From JBFLYO01 sp040756745 (GTDB lineage Bacteria > Bacteroidota > Ignavibacteria > UBA10030 > UBA6906): 64,000 nucleotides of DNA. Location of the stretch: the NCBI GenBank assembly GCA_040756745.1, contig JBFLYO010000021.1, positions 1 to 64,000 on the forward strand. Reading direction: 5' to 3'. The notes under the pieces are model-generated. The model saw nothing but the letters and a program-made list of their open reading frames with translations, ran no database searches and had not been told where the DNA came from. Every line of letters starts with the position of its first letter. The stretch's first letter is position 1. A program made the translations under genes and the position numbers. This document shows, one piece after another, positions 1 to 8,285 of the stretch.

Positions 1-248
1 CGTTTGTCGTGAACTGCGATACACAGGAAGAGCTTGACTATTACTGGGAAAAGCTCTCGGCAGACCCGAAATCGGAACAGTGCGGCTGGCTGAAAGACAA
101 GTATGGCGTGTCGTGGCAGATCGTCCCAACGGCGCTCTACGAAATGCAGAAGAGCAAGGACAAAGCAAAGGTGGGGCGGATGATGGGAGCGTTGCTCCAG
201 ATGAAAAAGCTCGATATCAAGGCACTGCAGAAGGCATACGAAGGGTGA
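1..248 (+). CDS. PhnB-like VOC family protein, 3' part only
   Basis: The frame is already open at the window edge (residues F-V before the first V at 9), so the 5' end lies outside. The visible 80 or so residues contain the family block CGWLKDKYGVSWQIVP followed by a helical tail, as in the PhnB-like branch of the vicinal-oxygen-chelate (glyoxalase/bleomycin resistance) superfamily, often mislabelled 3-demethylubiquinone methyltransferase. Members are small cytoplasmic dimers; the substrate of this branch is usually unknown. The start of the fold and its metal ligands are not visible here. It converges on the efflux operon that follows. Confidence 0.75.
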   Translation, partial: FVVNCDTQEELDYYWEKLSADPKSEQCGWLKDKYGVSWQIVPTALYEMQKSKDKAKVGRMMGALLQMKKLDIKALQKAYEG

Positions 249-282
249 CGGGGACGCAACTGCGGTTCATGATCCTTGTCGA

Positions 283-306
283 TAAAACCGGGGCTAACGC
301 CCCGGT
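283..306 (-). terminator. Intrinsic terminator of the MacB-type efflux operon
   Basis: A perfect 8-bp stem ACCGGGGC / GCCCCGGT with a TAAC loop lies at 287-306. Read on the minus strand it is followed by TTTTAT, a classic Rho-independent signal 40 nt after the tolC stop codon. On the plus strand it lacks a T-run, so it probably ends plus-strand transcription less well. Confidence 0.8.
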
Positions 307-346
307 CAGTGCTCAATGAACCTGTCGGCTGTCCGCTATTAACCTG

Positions 347-1810
347 CTACGGACTGACCAGCGGAACCTCCCTCTCGAAATCGTAGAGGGTAAGCCGGCG
401 AACGCGGAAATAGGTAGCCCAGTAATCCCAGAGCGTCTGGATGTTCATGCGCCTCGCGTTGTCCTTCTCATTCTGCGCAAGGAAGAGATTCGGGATGTCG
501 ATCTTTCCGATCAGATACCGCTCCTTCGCCACGTCGAAGCGGCGCTGGGCGATGGTATCGGCCTTTGCCGCAACGGCGACCTGCCTGCTCAGAAGATTGA
601 GGCGCGCCGCCTGATAGAGCACTTCCTGCTCGAAATCGTGCCGTTGCTGTTCCACCGATGTCTCGGTTCGCTTCTGGTTCGCCCGGGCGGCGTCGACGGC
701 CGAACTCCCTGCGCCCCACCTGAAAATCGGAATGTCAAACCCGAGGCTGAATTGCTGCTGATTCAATAGATTATTGTACGCATCGGGGAGGACCGGCGCC
801 CGCTGGTTGTATCCAAGGCTCGCCGTCATTGTGGCGTTGAACGAGTTATCGGATTCCGCCTGCACGAGACCACGTTCCGCGCTCAGCAGTTGGAGGCTGA
901 AGTTCAAGGCATTGCTTCTGTTTTGCCGCGCCTGCGCCAGCGCGACCGATGCATCAATGTGCGTTGCGGGGATTGTGCTTGGCGGAAGGAGCATGATCAC
1001 CCGGCCCGGATCGATGCCGATCGCAACCCGCAGGTTCTGCTGCGATCGATCAAGACCGACGTTCGCATTCTCGAGCTGGGTTTGCGCGTTCAGGTAGGCA
1101 AGCTCGCTCTGCAACAGGTCGTTCTCCGCAATCTTCCCCACATTATAGCGCCCCACAGAGATGTTATACAGAGTGTCGTTGATCGCAAGGTTCAGCGCTG
1201 AATTTGCCGAATTCATCTGCGCAAGGTACAGCTCGAAGAATTTGTTGGTCACATCAAGGGCGCAATCTTCCATGGCTTCGGCAAGCTCACGCGACGCCAT
1301 CGAGTAGCGGAGATCCTGCGCCTCGAGGTCCCACCGCATCGTGTTGATCTGGAACAACGGCTGCCGCAGGAACACCGTCAGCGGGCTCGACCGGTAATAC
1401 TGAGAATGGGACTCGACGAGATCAATCCGGTTGAGTCCCGACGAGACGGACAGTTCTCCCCCCGTCAGCGGGATCTTTTGCGTGAGCGAAAGGCTGACCG
1501 ACGAGCTCGCCTGGCTTTGCGGTGTGAACACCGTGCTTCCGTCGGGCAGGACGATCGGGTTGATAGACCGGGAATACCCGGGGACATCTCCGGAGAGCGA
1601 CAGCTGGGGATAGAGTGTGGCGACAAAGGCGTGATACGCTGATTCCTTGCTCTCGTAGGAGCTTCTGGCCATCTGGCCCTGAGGGCCCCTGGCGCGCGCG
1701 TGCTGGATGCATTGCGGCAGGGTCAGATAAAGCGTGTCCACCTGCGACGCCGCCGTGCCGCCAGCGAGGTAGAGGGAAAGCAGGAGGATCAGACAATCAC
1801 GTCTCTTCAT
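347..1810 (-). CDS. TolC-family outer membrane efflux protein
   Basis: 487 residues with a cleavable Sec signal (MKRRDCLILLLSLYLAGG, then a cut near TAAS-Q). The rest has the two related Gln/Ala/Asn-rich helical halves of the OEP family (about residues 28-230 and 250-470), which form the trans-periplasmic alpha-barrel. It is the last gene of a minus-strand operon: adaptor (3207-4535), permease (1844-3190), then this gene 33 nt later. It should be the outer-membrane exit duct for that transporter. Length fits the family. The substrate cannot be told from sequence. A second TolC-like protein lies at 23855-25252 in an RND operon. Confidence 0.9.
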   Translation of the reverse strand: MKRRDCLILLLSLYLAGGTAASQVDTLYLTLPQCIQHARARGPQGQMARSSYESKESAYHAFVATLYPQLSLSGDVPGYSRSINPIVLPDGSTVFTPQSQASSSVSLSLTQKIPLTGGELSVSSGLNRIDLVESHSQYYRSSPLTVFLRQPLFQINTMRWDLEAQDLRYSMASRELAEAMEDCALDVTNKFFELYLAQMNSANSALNLAINDTLYNISVGRYNVGKIAENDLLQSELAYLNAQTQLENANVGLDRSQQNLRVAIGIDPGRVIMLLPPSTIPATHIDASVALAQARQNRSNALNFSLQLLSAERGLVQAESDNSFNATMTASLGYNQRAPVLPDAYNNLLNQQQFSLGFDIPIFRWGAGSSAVDAARANQKRTETSVEQQRHDFEQEVLYQAARLNLLSRQVAVAAKADTIAQRRFDVAKERYLIGKIDIPNLFLAQNEKDNARRMNIQTLWDYWATYFRVRRLTLYDFEREVPLVSP

Positions 1811-1843
1811 CTTGATATACGGGACTCCTGCTTCTGTGGATTC

Positions 1844-3190
1844 CTACTCATAGCGCAGGCATACAACTGGGTCCTGTGCCGCCGCGCGGCGCGCAGGGAA
1901 AAAGCCGAAGGCGATACCGACCGTGATGGAGATGACAAATGAGAGGAGAACCGAGAACAGGGTGACGATCGTCAGCACACCGGCGAATTGCTGAATTGCT
2001 ACGCTCAACCCGATCCCGAGCACGACCCCCGCAACACCGCCGGAGACGCTGATCATCGTTGCCTCGCTCAGAAACTGAACAATGATGTCTCTCTTCGTGG
2101 CCCCGGTGGCGCGCCGGATCCCGATCTCCCGAGTCCGCTCCATTACCGAGGCGAGCATGATATTCATGATGCCGATCCCTCCGACAACAAGTGAGATCGA
2201 GGCGATGGCGCCGAGCACGATATTGAATATCTCTCTCGTCCGCTGGGCCTGCCGCAGAAGCTGCTCGGGCACCGTGACCTGGAAGTCGACCACCTGGTTG
2301 TGCCGGCGCTGCAGCATCCTGCTGATGACCTCGGCGAGGGGGACCATCTGTTCAGCGTCGGCGACGCGTACAACTAACCGATCGAGCTGGTGATAGTTAA
2401 CCGCTCTCTTCGTTTCGGGATTCTCATTGTCGTCCCCCCCGGTCTGTCGGGCCGCCCGCTGGACGCCGAGCTTGGTAACGAGGGCCCGGTTCTTGTACCG
2501 CAGCAGCACGGTGTTCACGGGGGTGTAGACGTCGTAGTTGTAATCGCGAAGTCCGAGATGCTGGATGTTCTCCTTGGTAATCCTGCGCTCGTGCAGAACG
2601 CCCACCACCGTCAGCCAGAGACTCCCGCATTTGATCTTCCCGCCGATCGGGTCATCTCTGGCGAAGAACCTGGTCTTGATCGCAAACCCGATCACCGCCA
2701 CAGGTGCAGCCTTTGCGATCTGCGCACGGGAGAAGATCTGCCCTCTGTCGAGCTGAAAGTCCGTCGTGGCAAAATACGTCGAGTCCACCCCGACCAGCTT
2801 ACTGGTCCGCTTCAACCCTTCGCGTATGACCATGGTCTCCACCACGACCTCCGGACTGACGAAGTCGACTCCCGGAAGCGCTTGCTTGATCCCTTCTGCA
2901 TCCTGGAGCGTCAGGCCGGGGCTGAATCGCTTCTTCTCGGTTTTCTTTGTCAGGTCCTCCTCAACCTTTCCCTCCTCCTGCTCAACGATCGGCGTGATGA
3001 TGATGTTGTTGGTTCCGAGCAGCTTCATCTGTTCCAGGATCTCCTGCTTTGCGCCCATCCCGACGGCCAGCATGGAGATCACCGAGCCGACACCGAACAC
3101 AATGCCGAGCGAAGTCAGCCCCGCGCGCAGCTTGTTGTGCCTGATCGCCTCGACGGCGATGCGGAGGCCCTGTGCAATATGCGCAATCAC
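1844..3190 (-). CDS. MacB/FtsX-type ABC transporter permease
   Basis: 448 residues. The first membrane helix is at about 22-45 (SLGIVFGVGSVISMLAVGMG), then a long periplasmic MacB-type core domain (about 50-310), then three helices in the FtsX domain (about 325-440) with the family signature SVMERTREIGIRRATGA. This is the permease part of a MacAB-like, mechanotransmission-type exporter. It lacks the N-terminal ATPase of true MacB, and no ATP-binding gene is next to it: the operon is adaptor, permease, TolC. The ATPase must come from elsewhere in the genome. The gap to the adaptor gene is only 16 nt, so co-translation is likely. Confidence 0.88.
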   Translation of the reverse strand: MIAHIAQGLRIAVEAIRHNKLRAGLTSLGIVFGVGSVISMLAVGMGAKQEILEQMKLLGTNNIIITPIVEQEEGKVEEDLTKKTEKKRFSPGLTLQDAEGIKQALPGVDFVSPEVVVETMVIREGLKRTSKLVGVDSTYFATTDFQLDRGQIFSRAQIAKAAPVAVIGFAIKTRFFARDDPIGGKIKCGSLWLTVVGVLHERRITKENIQHLGLRDYNYDVYTPVNTVLLRYKNRALVTKLGVQRAARQTGGDDNENPETKRAVNYHQLDRLVVRVADAEQMVPLAEVISRMLQRRHNQVVDFQVTVPEQLLRQAQRTREIFNIVLGAIASISLVVGGIGIMNIMLASVMERTREIGIRRATGATKRDIIVQFLSEATMISVSGGVAGVVLGIGLSVAIQQFAGVLTIVTLFSVLLSFVISITVGIAFGFFPARRAAAQDPVVCLRYE

Positions 3191-3206
3191 GAGAGGAGCG
3201 ATGTGG

Positions 3207-4535
3207 TCATTGTCCTGTGGCGAGGGTATCCAGCCGAATTCTGCCGGACTCCGCCGGGGTATTCAGCAGAAGCTCGTCCTTTTCCCCCACTCCTTCCAGT
3301 ATGACGGTTGCGTTCTCGTTCAGGAGCCCGAGCTTCACCTCCTGCTTGGTGATGCTTCCGCCGTTCTTCTTGTACACAAACGTTTTGCCGGCCTCGCTGT
3401 GGACGCATTCGAGAGGGATGGAAAGAACGCTGTCGAGTCTGGCGACCAGGATTTCGTTCGCCGTAGTCATAGCCGGCCGGAGAGTGGTGTCCGCTTCGTT
3501 GACCTTGATCCGTACTTCGAACACCTTCGAATCTGAATTTGGCCGCTGCTCTCCGATATTGGCAACGTTAGTGACCGTCCCTGTGAGCACTTTGTTGGGA
3601 TCGGCATCCAGCTTCAGCTTGACCTGCTGGCCCATGGAGATCTTCTGGATATCGACCTCGCTGACGTAGGTCGTGGATTCCATCTCCCGGAGGTCGGGGA
3701 GCGTGGCGACGATCGGATCCCAGGCATTGATGGTGCTCCCGACGACTTTCTTCTTGCCGTTCCACTCGCGTGCATACACCACCATGCCGTCGGCGGGCGC
3801 CTTGATCGTGAACTCCTGCATCGTGTTCTGATACAATTCCATCCGCTGGCGCTCTTTGAGCAGGTCCGCCTCCGCTGCCTGCGCCTTGGCGATGGCCTGC
3901 TTCGTCTTGGTGACGTAGTTCTTCTTCGCCTGTTCGTAGGTCCTCTGCGAACGCTCGTAATCGATTTCCGCCTGCCGCCGCATGGCGGGCGCCTCGTAGG
4001 CTGATTGCTCCATCACGAGCCGCTTTTCCTCTCGGGTGTACGAGAGGTTGACGAGCTCATCCCTGGCCTGCGACAGTGCGAGGGCGCTGTCGAGTCTGGT
4101 CTGCAGGTATTGCGCATCGAGTTTCTGAACGGAGAGCTGCGAGTCCTTGAACTTGCCGGTGATCTCCGACTTGTCGAGATCGGCAACGAAGTCCCCTTTC
4201 CTGACCACCGTCCCCTCGGGGACGATGTTGGTGAGCTTCATCTGCCAGATATTGGCGGCGCGGGCATTCACCGGACCCATGATGTTGATGGAGCTCTTTG
4301 CCTGAAGCTCGCCCGTGGTGGTCACAGTGACGAGAAACGCTCCCCGCGCCGGCGCAACGGCGATGTCGGAATTTGTCGATGTGCCGCCTGAAGAAAAATA
4401 CCAGATCAGAACGACGAGGAGAAATGTTCCGCCCGCGTACATGACATAGGGGCGGCTGGCGAGAAACGTTCTTACGGCGGGCCAACGGGAGAGAATCGCT
4501 TTTGAAATCTCGCGGTAGTTGTGCATGAAGGTCAC
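3207..4535 (-). CDS. HlyD/MacA-like periplasmic adaptor of efflux system
   Basis: 442 residues. An N-terminal anchor helix lies at about 31-48 (YVMYAGGTFLLVVLIWYF). It is followed by a lipoyl-like half-motif with PEGTVVRKGDFVADLDKSE, a long alpha-hairpin with heptads (about 120-235), the second lipoyl half (ADGMVVYAREW) and beta-barrel/MP domains. This is the standard layout of membrane-fusion proteins that join an inner-membrane pump to TolC. First gene of the operon with the MacB-type permease and TolC. Divergent from arsC across 82 nt. The start could also be Met4; no strong ribosome site decides. Confidence 0.88.
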   Translation of the reverse strand: MTFMHNYREISKAILSRWPAVRTFLASRPYVMYAGGTFLLVVLIWYFSSGGTSTNSDIAVAPARGAFLVTVTTTGELQAKSSINIMGPVNARAANIWQMKLTNIVPEGTVVRKGDFVADLDKSEITGKFKDSQLSVQKLDAQYLQTRLDSALALSQARDELVNLSYTREEKRLVMEQSAYEAPAMRRQAEIDYERSQRTYEQAKKNYVTKTKQAIAKAQAAEADLLKERQRMELYQNTMQEFTIKAPADGMVVYAREWNGKKKVVGSTINAWDPIVATLPDLREMESTTYVSEVDIQKISMGQQVKLKLDADPNKVLTGTVTNVANIGEQRPNSDSKVFEVRIKVNEADTTLRPAMTTANEILVARLDSVLSIPLECVHSEAGKTFVYKKNGGSITKQEVKLGLLNENATVILEGVGEKDELLLNTPAESGRIRLDTLATGQ

Positions 4536-4556
4536 CTATACTTCTAATGACCGCTA

Positions 4557-4581
4557 TGACAGGTCTTGCATTCCCCTGTCA
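4557..4581. promoter_or_regulatory. Inverted repeat in the efflux/arsC divergent region
   Basis: TGACAGG (4557-4563) and CCTGTCA (4575-4581) form a perfect 7-bp inverted repeat with an 11-nt spacer, roughly 22 nt upstream of the adaptor start and 37 nt upstream of arsC. Centre-to-centre geometry suits a dimeric repressor, but no regulator gene is adjacent, so operator function is an inference. Confidence 0.3.
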
Positions 4582-4617
4582 CCATCGATATATTAACTGA
4601 ACAATACGAAATTCGCA

Positions 4618-5043
4618 ATGAAGATTCTTGTCCTCTGCACCGGCAACTCCTGCCGAAGCCAGATGGCTGAGGCGGTGCTCAAGTCGCTCGACCCGTCGGT
4701 TGAAGTTTTCTCCGCCGGGACACAACCCGCTGCGCGTGTACACCCAAAGGCCGTTCAGGTGATGAACGAGATCGGGATCAGTCTCGAGGGCGCGACGCCG
4801 AAGCCTGTGGATAGATTCCTCAACCAGGCGTTTGACTACGTGATCACCGTCTGTGATAACGCGAAAGAAACCTGCCCGGTCTTCACCGGGAAGGTTGCTC
4901 ACAGCGTGCACATGGGATTTGACGATCCCGCCGGGGCGGCGGGGACGGATGAAGAGATCCTCGCGGTGTTCCGTCGGGTGCGAGACGAGATCCGGGATCA
5001 ATTAACGCGCTGGTACAGGGAGGATGTGCTCAGTGGTCCTTGA
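4618..5043 (+). CDS. arsC: Thioredoxin-coupled arsenate reductase (low-MW phosphatase fold)
   Basis: 141 residues. The P-loop CTGNSCRS at residues 7-14 carries the nucleophile Cys7 and Arg13. Cys79 and Cys86 (VITVCDNAKETCP) match the redox pair that passes the disulfide to thioredoxin in the Staphylococcus pI258-type ArsC, and Asp102/103 before Pro supplies the general acid. The presence of all three cysteines argues for arsenate reductase rather than a plain tyrosine phosphatase. It reduces arsenate to arsenite in the cytoplasm. No arsR or arsenite pump is adjacent, so efflux partners must be elsewhere. Its 3' end overlaps the convergent pirin gene by 14 nt. Confidence 0.85.
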   Translation: MKILVLCTGNSCRSQMAEAVLKSLDPSVEVFSAGTQPAARVHPKAVQVMNEIGISLEGATPKPVDRFLNQAFDYVITVCDNAKETCPVFTGKVAHSVHMGFDDPAGAAGTDEEILAVFRRVRDEIRDQLTRWYREDVLSGP

Positions 5044-5935
5044 TGAAGGTGCCTGACCGAAGCTCCGAATATGCCTGCCGCAGTTCCTCTTCCGTGTTCA
5101 TGACGATCGGCCCCTGCCACGCGACCGGCTCCTGGAGCGGCTGACCCGATACCAGCAGGAACCGGATGCCGGCATCCCCCGCTTGAACCCTCACTTCGTC
5201 TCCGGTTTCAAAGAGGATCAGCGTGCGGTTCACCGCTTCCTCCACCTGCGCGCCGTCATGCCCCACCTTCTCCGTGCGGACGGGATGAGGATGGGAGGAG
5301 TCACGGAACGTGCCGGAGCCTTCGAAGACGTATGCAAAGGCATGCCGGCTGGTCTCAACCTTCAGGGTCTTCTTTTTCCCCGGCGGGACCCAGACATCAA
5401 GATACCGGGGATCGGCAGCGATGCCGTCGACCGGCCCCCGTTTCCCCCAGAACTCGCCGCAGATGACGCGGACGCGTGTGCCGTCGTTGTCGACGACCTC
5501 CGGGATCTCCCCTGCGGGGACGTCCTGATAACGGGGCTTTGTCATCTTTAGTGACGACGGGAGATTCGCCCAGAGCTGGAATCCGTGCATCCTCCCCTTA
5601 TCGTCTCCGCGCGGCATTTCCTGGTGCAGGATTCCCCTTCCCGCCGTCATCCACTGCACGTCGCCTGAGCCGAGCGTCCCCCGGTTCCCCAGGCTGTCGC
5701 CGTGCGAAACCTCTCCTGCCAGCACGTACGTGATCGTCTCGATGCCGCGATGAGGATGCCATGGAAAACCCGCAAGGTAGTCGGCGGGGTTGTCCCCCCG
5801 GAAATCATCCAGCAGCAGGAACGGATCAAAATCGCTCGTGCTCCCAAAGCCGAATGCACGACGCAACCGCACTCCCGCCCCTTCGATGGTCGGCTGTGCC
5901 TGCACCACCCGCCTGATCGGTCGTAAGGACATCAC
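5030..5935 (-). CDS. Pirin family protein
   Basis: 301 residues with a bicupin fold. The N-terminal cupin has the pirin metal ligands His60 and His62 (FPWHPHRGIETITYVL) and His104 and Glu106 (GRGILHQEMP). The C-terminal cupin lies at about 175-285. Bacterial pirins bind Fe or a related metal; some act as quercetin dioxygenases (YhhW) and others as redox or metabolic regulators. The function here is not fixed by sequence. Two Met codons begin the frame, either of which may start. It is monocistronic and converges on arsC. Confidence 0.88.
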   Translation of the reverse strand: MMSLRPIRRVVQAQPTIEGAGVRLRRAFGFGSTSDFDPFLLLDDFRGDNPADYLAGFPWHPHRGIETITYVLAGEVSHGDSLGNRGTLGSGDVQWMTAGRGILHQEMPRGDDKGRMHGFQLWANLPSSLKMTKPRYQDVPAGEIPEVVDNDGTRVRVICGEFWGKRGPVDGIAADPRYLDVWVPPGKKKTLKVETSRHAFAYVFEGSGTFRDSSHPHPVRTEKVGHDGAQVEEAVNRTLILFETGDEVRVQAGDAGIRFLLVSGQPLQEPVAWQGPIVMNTEEELRQAYSELRSGTFIKDH

Positions 5936-5982
5936 TCCTCCCTGCCGTGTGTCAAGGAACGTTAATCCCCACGCGCGATCAT

Positions 5983-6036
5983 GGGGTTTGAACTCTCTTG
6001 ACTACAACGCTCTCTATAATAACAAAGTTCAACCCC
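5983..6036. other. Inverted repeat between DUF4468-like gene and pirin gene
   Basis: GGGGTTTGAAC (5983-5993) and GTTCAACCCC (6027-6036) pair with a single bulge around a 33-nt A+T-rich loop. It lies after the stop codon of the minus-strand gene at 6058 and before pirin, so it may end the former transcript. There is no clear U-run. Confidence 0.25.
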
Positions 6037-6057
6037 TTGGCTTTCTACACGCCCCCC

Positions 6058-6522
6058 CTACTTATTCACATACTCCGTCAGCCGGCCGATCATTGCGGTA
6101 AACTTCACCTGAGCGGGGCGGTGCCAGGTGGTGTCCTCCGGCATGGGATCCCAGCCGCTTTCTTCATCCGGGGACACTTCGAGATTCGTGAATCGAAATC
6201 GCGCCTTCCCGTCGCGCACATCGACGCGAAAAACAAATGCCAGACGCACATCAACGGTATCCCCCTCGGCCCGCATCTCGGTGACGCCGTTCCCGGCGAT
6301 TGTACCGGTTTCCAGATCCTCCTTCTCAATCACCGGTCTCGGCGACCGCAAGTTGTTCTCCATCCATTTCAGGATCTTCTCGAAGAGCGAATCCTTCCGC
6401 TGGCCCGGGAAATTGATGATGAACTGGTGCGTGAGATTTGCCGGCGCGGTGTCTTGCATGAGGGTGACTCCTGTTGTGAGCAGGAGAAGGATGACAGGCA
6501 CGGCGATCATCAGCGTTCTCAT
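6058..6522 (-). CDS. Secreted DUF4468-like protein of unknown function
   Basis: 154 residues from the ATG at 6522, which has GGGAG upstream and begins a clean Sec signal (MRTLMIAVPVILLLLTTGVT). The longer frame adds 11 non-signal residues. The mature part has a pattern typical of DUF4468 (TBP-like fold): an opening FPGQRKDSLFEKILKWM helix, then an ED..TG.I.GNG strand turn, then a VxLAFVFRVDVRDGKARF strand pair. These proteins are common in Bacteroidota and have no assigned role. The family match is by eye. Confidence 0.7.
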   Translation of the reverse strand: MRTLMIAVPVILLLLTTGVTLMQDTAPANLTHQFIINFPGQRKDSLFEKILKWMENNLRSPRPVIEKEDLETGTIAGNGVTEMRAEGDTVDVRLAFVFRVDVRDGKARFRFTNLEVSPDEESGWDPMPEDTTWHRPAQVKFTAMIGRLTEYVNK

Positions 6523-6669
6523 TGTGGTTGGCTCCCGCATCATTGCCAATGGCATGACTCGGAACGGCGAATGTTTCGAAAAATAAGGAGAAAAATGGGA
6601 CCAGAAGCAACAAGGAAAGAATGAGCAGACATTGTTTCCTCAATGGTTCTGCAGTACATTCCTCAACCG

Positions 6670-6689
6670 CTTATGACATACATCATAAG
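6670..6689. promoter_or_regulatory. Crp/Fnr-type palindromic operator
   Basis: CTTATGA-N6-TCATAAG is a perfect 7-bp inverted repeat with the TATGA-N6-TCATA spacing of Crp/Fnr sites (compare TGTGA-N6-TCACA). It lies 50 nt upstream of the start codon of a Crp/Fnr-family gene, so autoregulation of that gene and its coupled ric gene is likely. Confidence 0.6.
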
Positions 6690-6739
6690 TACTTCCTCAT
6701 GCCTCTCCTTATGTTTCAATCGACGGAAGGATGTCTGCC

Positions 6740-7381
6740 ATGATCCCCGAGCAACTGCTGAGGAAATACAAGGCGGGGCTCACACGGCTCAAGAAGGGTG
6801 AGATGTTGTTCCAGGCGGGCGACCCGGCAACGAATTTCTACATCGTGAAGTCGGGCAGGATCAAAATGGCGACGTACAGCCGCGACGGGCGGGAATTCGT
6901 GCAGGGCTATTTTGTCGAGGGGCAGAGCTTCGGCGAGCCGCCGTTCTTCAACAATATCCCCTACCCATCCTCCGGGGTGGCAGTGGTCGACAGCGAGGTC
7001 TGGAAATGTCCCTCCGGCGCGTTCATGAAGCTCCTGAGGGACAACTTCGATATTCACCTGAAGCTCACCCAGGTGCTCAGCGGTCGGCTCGTGTACAAAT
7101 CTATCATGCTCTCCGAGTTGGCAGGGGAGGAGGCGGACCATCGCCTCTCGACATTGATTGAATACTTCCGGAAGGAAGACCGCGTCCCCGCCGGCGAAGC
7201 ATACCGCGTGCCGTTCACCCGTCAACAGCTCGCGGACATGACCGGGCTCCGGGTGGAGACGGTCATCCGGTGCATCAAGGGGATGGAACAGAAAGGGCTC
7301 CTCCACCTGACAGACGGAGGGAAGATCCTGTGGGGAACATCAGTCACACGAACACGAAGAAAGGGAGCGTCACATGGCTGA
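6740..7381 (+). CDS. Crp/Fnr family transcriptional regulator
   Basis: 213 residues if started at the ATG at 6740, which has GGAAGG nine bases upstream; the ATG at 6731 directly abuts that site and is less likely. A cyclic-nucleotide-binding-like sensor domain (about 10-115, with GDPATNFYIVKSGRIKMATY) is joined by the dimer helix to a winged helix (about 150-205, FTRQQLADMTGLRVETVIR). The four N-terminal cysteines of oxygen-sensing FNR are absent and only two Cys exist, so it is not a Fe-S FNR. The link with ric and the nos operon suggests an NO or N-oxide responsive DNR/HcpR-like role. That is an inference. Its stop overlaps the ric start by 8 nt. Confidence 0.88.
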   Translation: MIPEQLLRKYKAGLTRLKKGEMLFQAGDPATNFYIVKSGRIKMATYSRDGREFVQGYFVEGQSFGEPPFFNNIPYPSSGVAVVDSEVWKCPSGAFMKLLRDNFDIHLKLTQVLSGRLVYKSIMLSELAGEEADHRLSTLIEYFRKEDRVPAGEAYRVPFTRQQLADMTGLRVETVIRCIKGMEQKGLLHLTDGGKILWGTSVTRTRRKGASHG

Positions 7382-8105
7382 CATCATTACAGCGACGCTG
7401 AAGGAACTCGTCATCGACGATTTCCGCATGGCTGCCGTTTTCGAGCGCCATTCACTTGACTTTTGCTGCAGGGGCGGGAAGACCGTCGAAGAGGCATGCC
7501 GCGAGAAGGACGTGGACCCCCAACAGGTCTTTGCAGACCTCAACGGCCTTGCCGGGCCTGGAGCGGGCGCAAACGAACAATACGCCAGCCTTTCGGCGGC
7601 CGAACTCATTCAACTGATTGTGGAGAAACACCACGCGTACGTCAGAACGATGGTGCCGGTCCTGCTTGCACATTCGCGGAAGGTGGCTACGGTCCACGGC
7701 GCAAACCACCCTGAAGTGATCGAAATCGCCGAGAAGTTTGAGGAAGTTGCCGCCGACCTTCAGCAGCACATGATGAAAGAGGAACACATTCTTTTTCCCT
7801 ATATTTTCTCGATCGGCAATGCGCTGGACAGGGGTGAACGGGCAGTCCCTCCTCCATTCGGGACGGCACGCAACCCCATCCGCATGATGGAAGCGGAACA
7901 CCAGGCGGCCGGTGACGAACTCTACGCCATCCGAGCTCTTTCATCGAATTACGCCCCACCCCCGGACGCCTGCACCACGTACCGGATCACGTATCAGGAA
8001 CTACAGGATTTTGAGCAGGATCTTCATCGGCACGTCCATCTGGAAAACAACATCCTTTTTCCGATGGCACTGGCGCTCGAGGAGAAGCTGTTCACTGCGG
8101 CCTGA
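7374..8105 (+). CDS. ric: Iron-sulfur cluster repair di-iron protein (RIC/ScdA/YtfE)
   Basis: 243 residues. The N-terminal ScdA_N domain carries the paired cysteines FERHSLDFCCRGGKTVEEAC (Cys31-Cys32). It is followed by a hemerythrin-like four-helix bundle with His/Glu ligands in EKHHAYVR, QQHMMKEEHILFP, MEAEHQAAGDE and HRHVHLENNILFP. RIC proteins repair Fe-S clusters damaged by nitric oxide or peroxide. It starts with a GGGAG site inside the Crp/Fnr gene and overlaps its stop, so the two are translationally coupled. A terminator follows, separating it from the nos operon. This supports nitrosative stress control by the upstream regulator. Confidence 0.92.
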   Translation: MADIITATLKELVIDDFRMAAVFERHSLDFCCRGGKTVEEACREKDVDPQQVFADLNGLAGPGAGANEQYASLSAAELIQLIVEKHHAYVRTMVPVLLAHSRKVATVHGANHPEVIEIAEKFEEVAADLQQHMMKEEHILFPYIFSIGNALDRGERAVPPPFGTARNPIRMMEAEHQAAGDELYAIRALSSNYAPPPDACTTYRITYQELQDFEQDLHRHVHLENNILFPMALALEEKLFTAA

Positions 8106-8130
8106 CGGGCCTGACCCGTCCTGTTCTTTT
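8104..8130 (+). terminator. Intrinsic terminator after ric
   Basis: GACGGG (8104-8109) and CCCGTC (8115-8120) form a 6-bp stem with a 5-nt loop, followed by CTGTTCTTTT. It overlaps the ric stop codon, so the regulator-ric unit probably ends here and the downstream nos operon needs its own promoter within about 8130-8280. I see no convincing promoter there. Confidence 0.6.
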
Positions 8131-8285
8131 GAATCTCGGCCCTTTTCCTGGTTCGGGGATTGCGGATTTGCCGCCTGTTCCTTTTCTTTGGAGGGAAATC
8201 CTGCACCGGGGTTCCACCACGCTTCCCGGCGCGTCTCCGATTTCGGCATACCCAGATTCCGACCGGCATTCTAGCCCTTGCACAC

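Noticed and set aside
2390..3536. Two long plus-strand frames opposite the MacB permease and adaptor
   Set aside because: They are antisense shadows of high-G+C genes; the minus-strand proteins have clear family motifs.
6740..7381. Oxygen-sensing FNR
   Set aside because: The N-terminal cysteine cluster needed for a [4Fe-4S] centre is missing.
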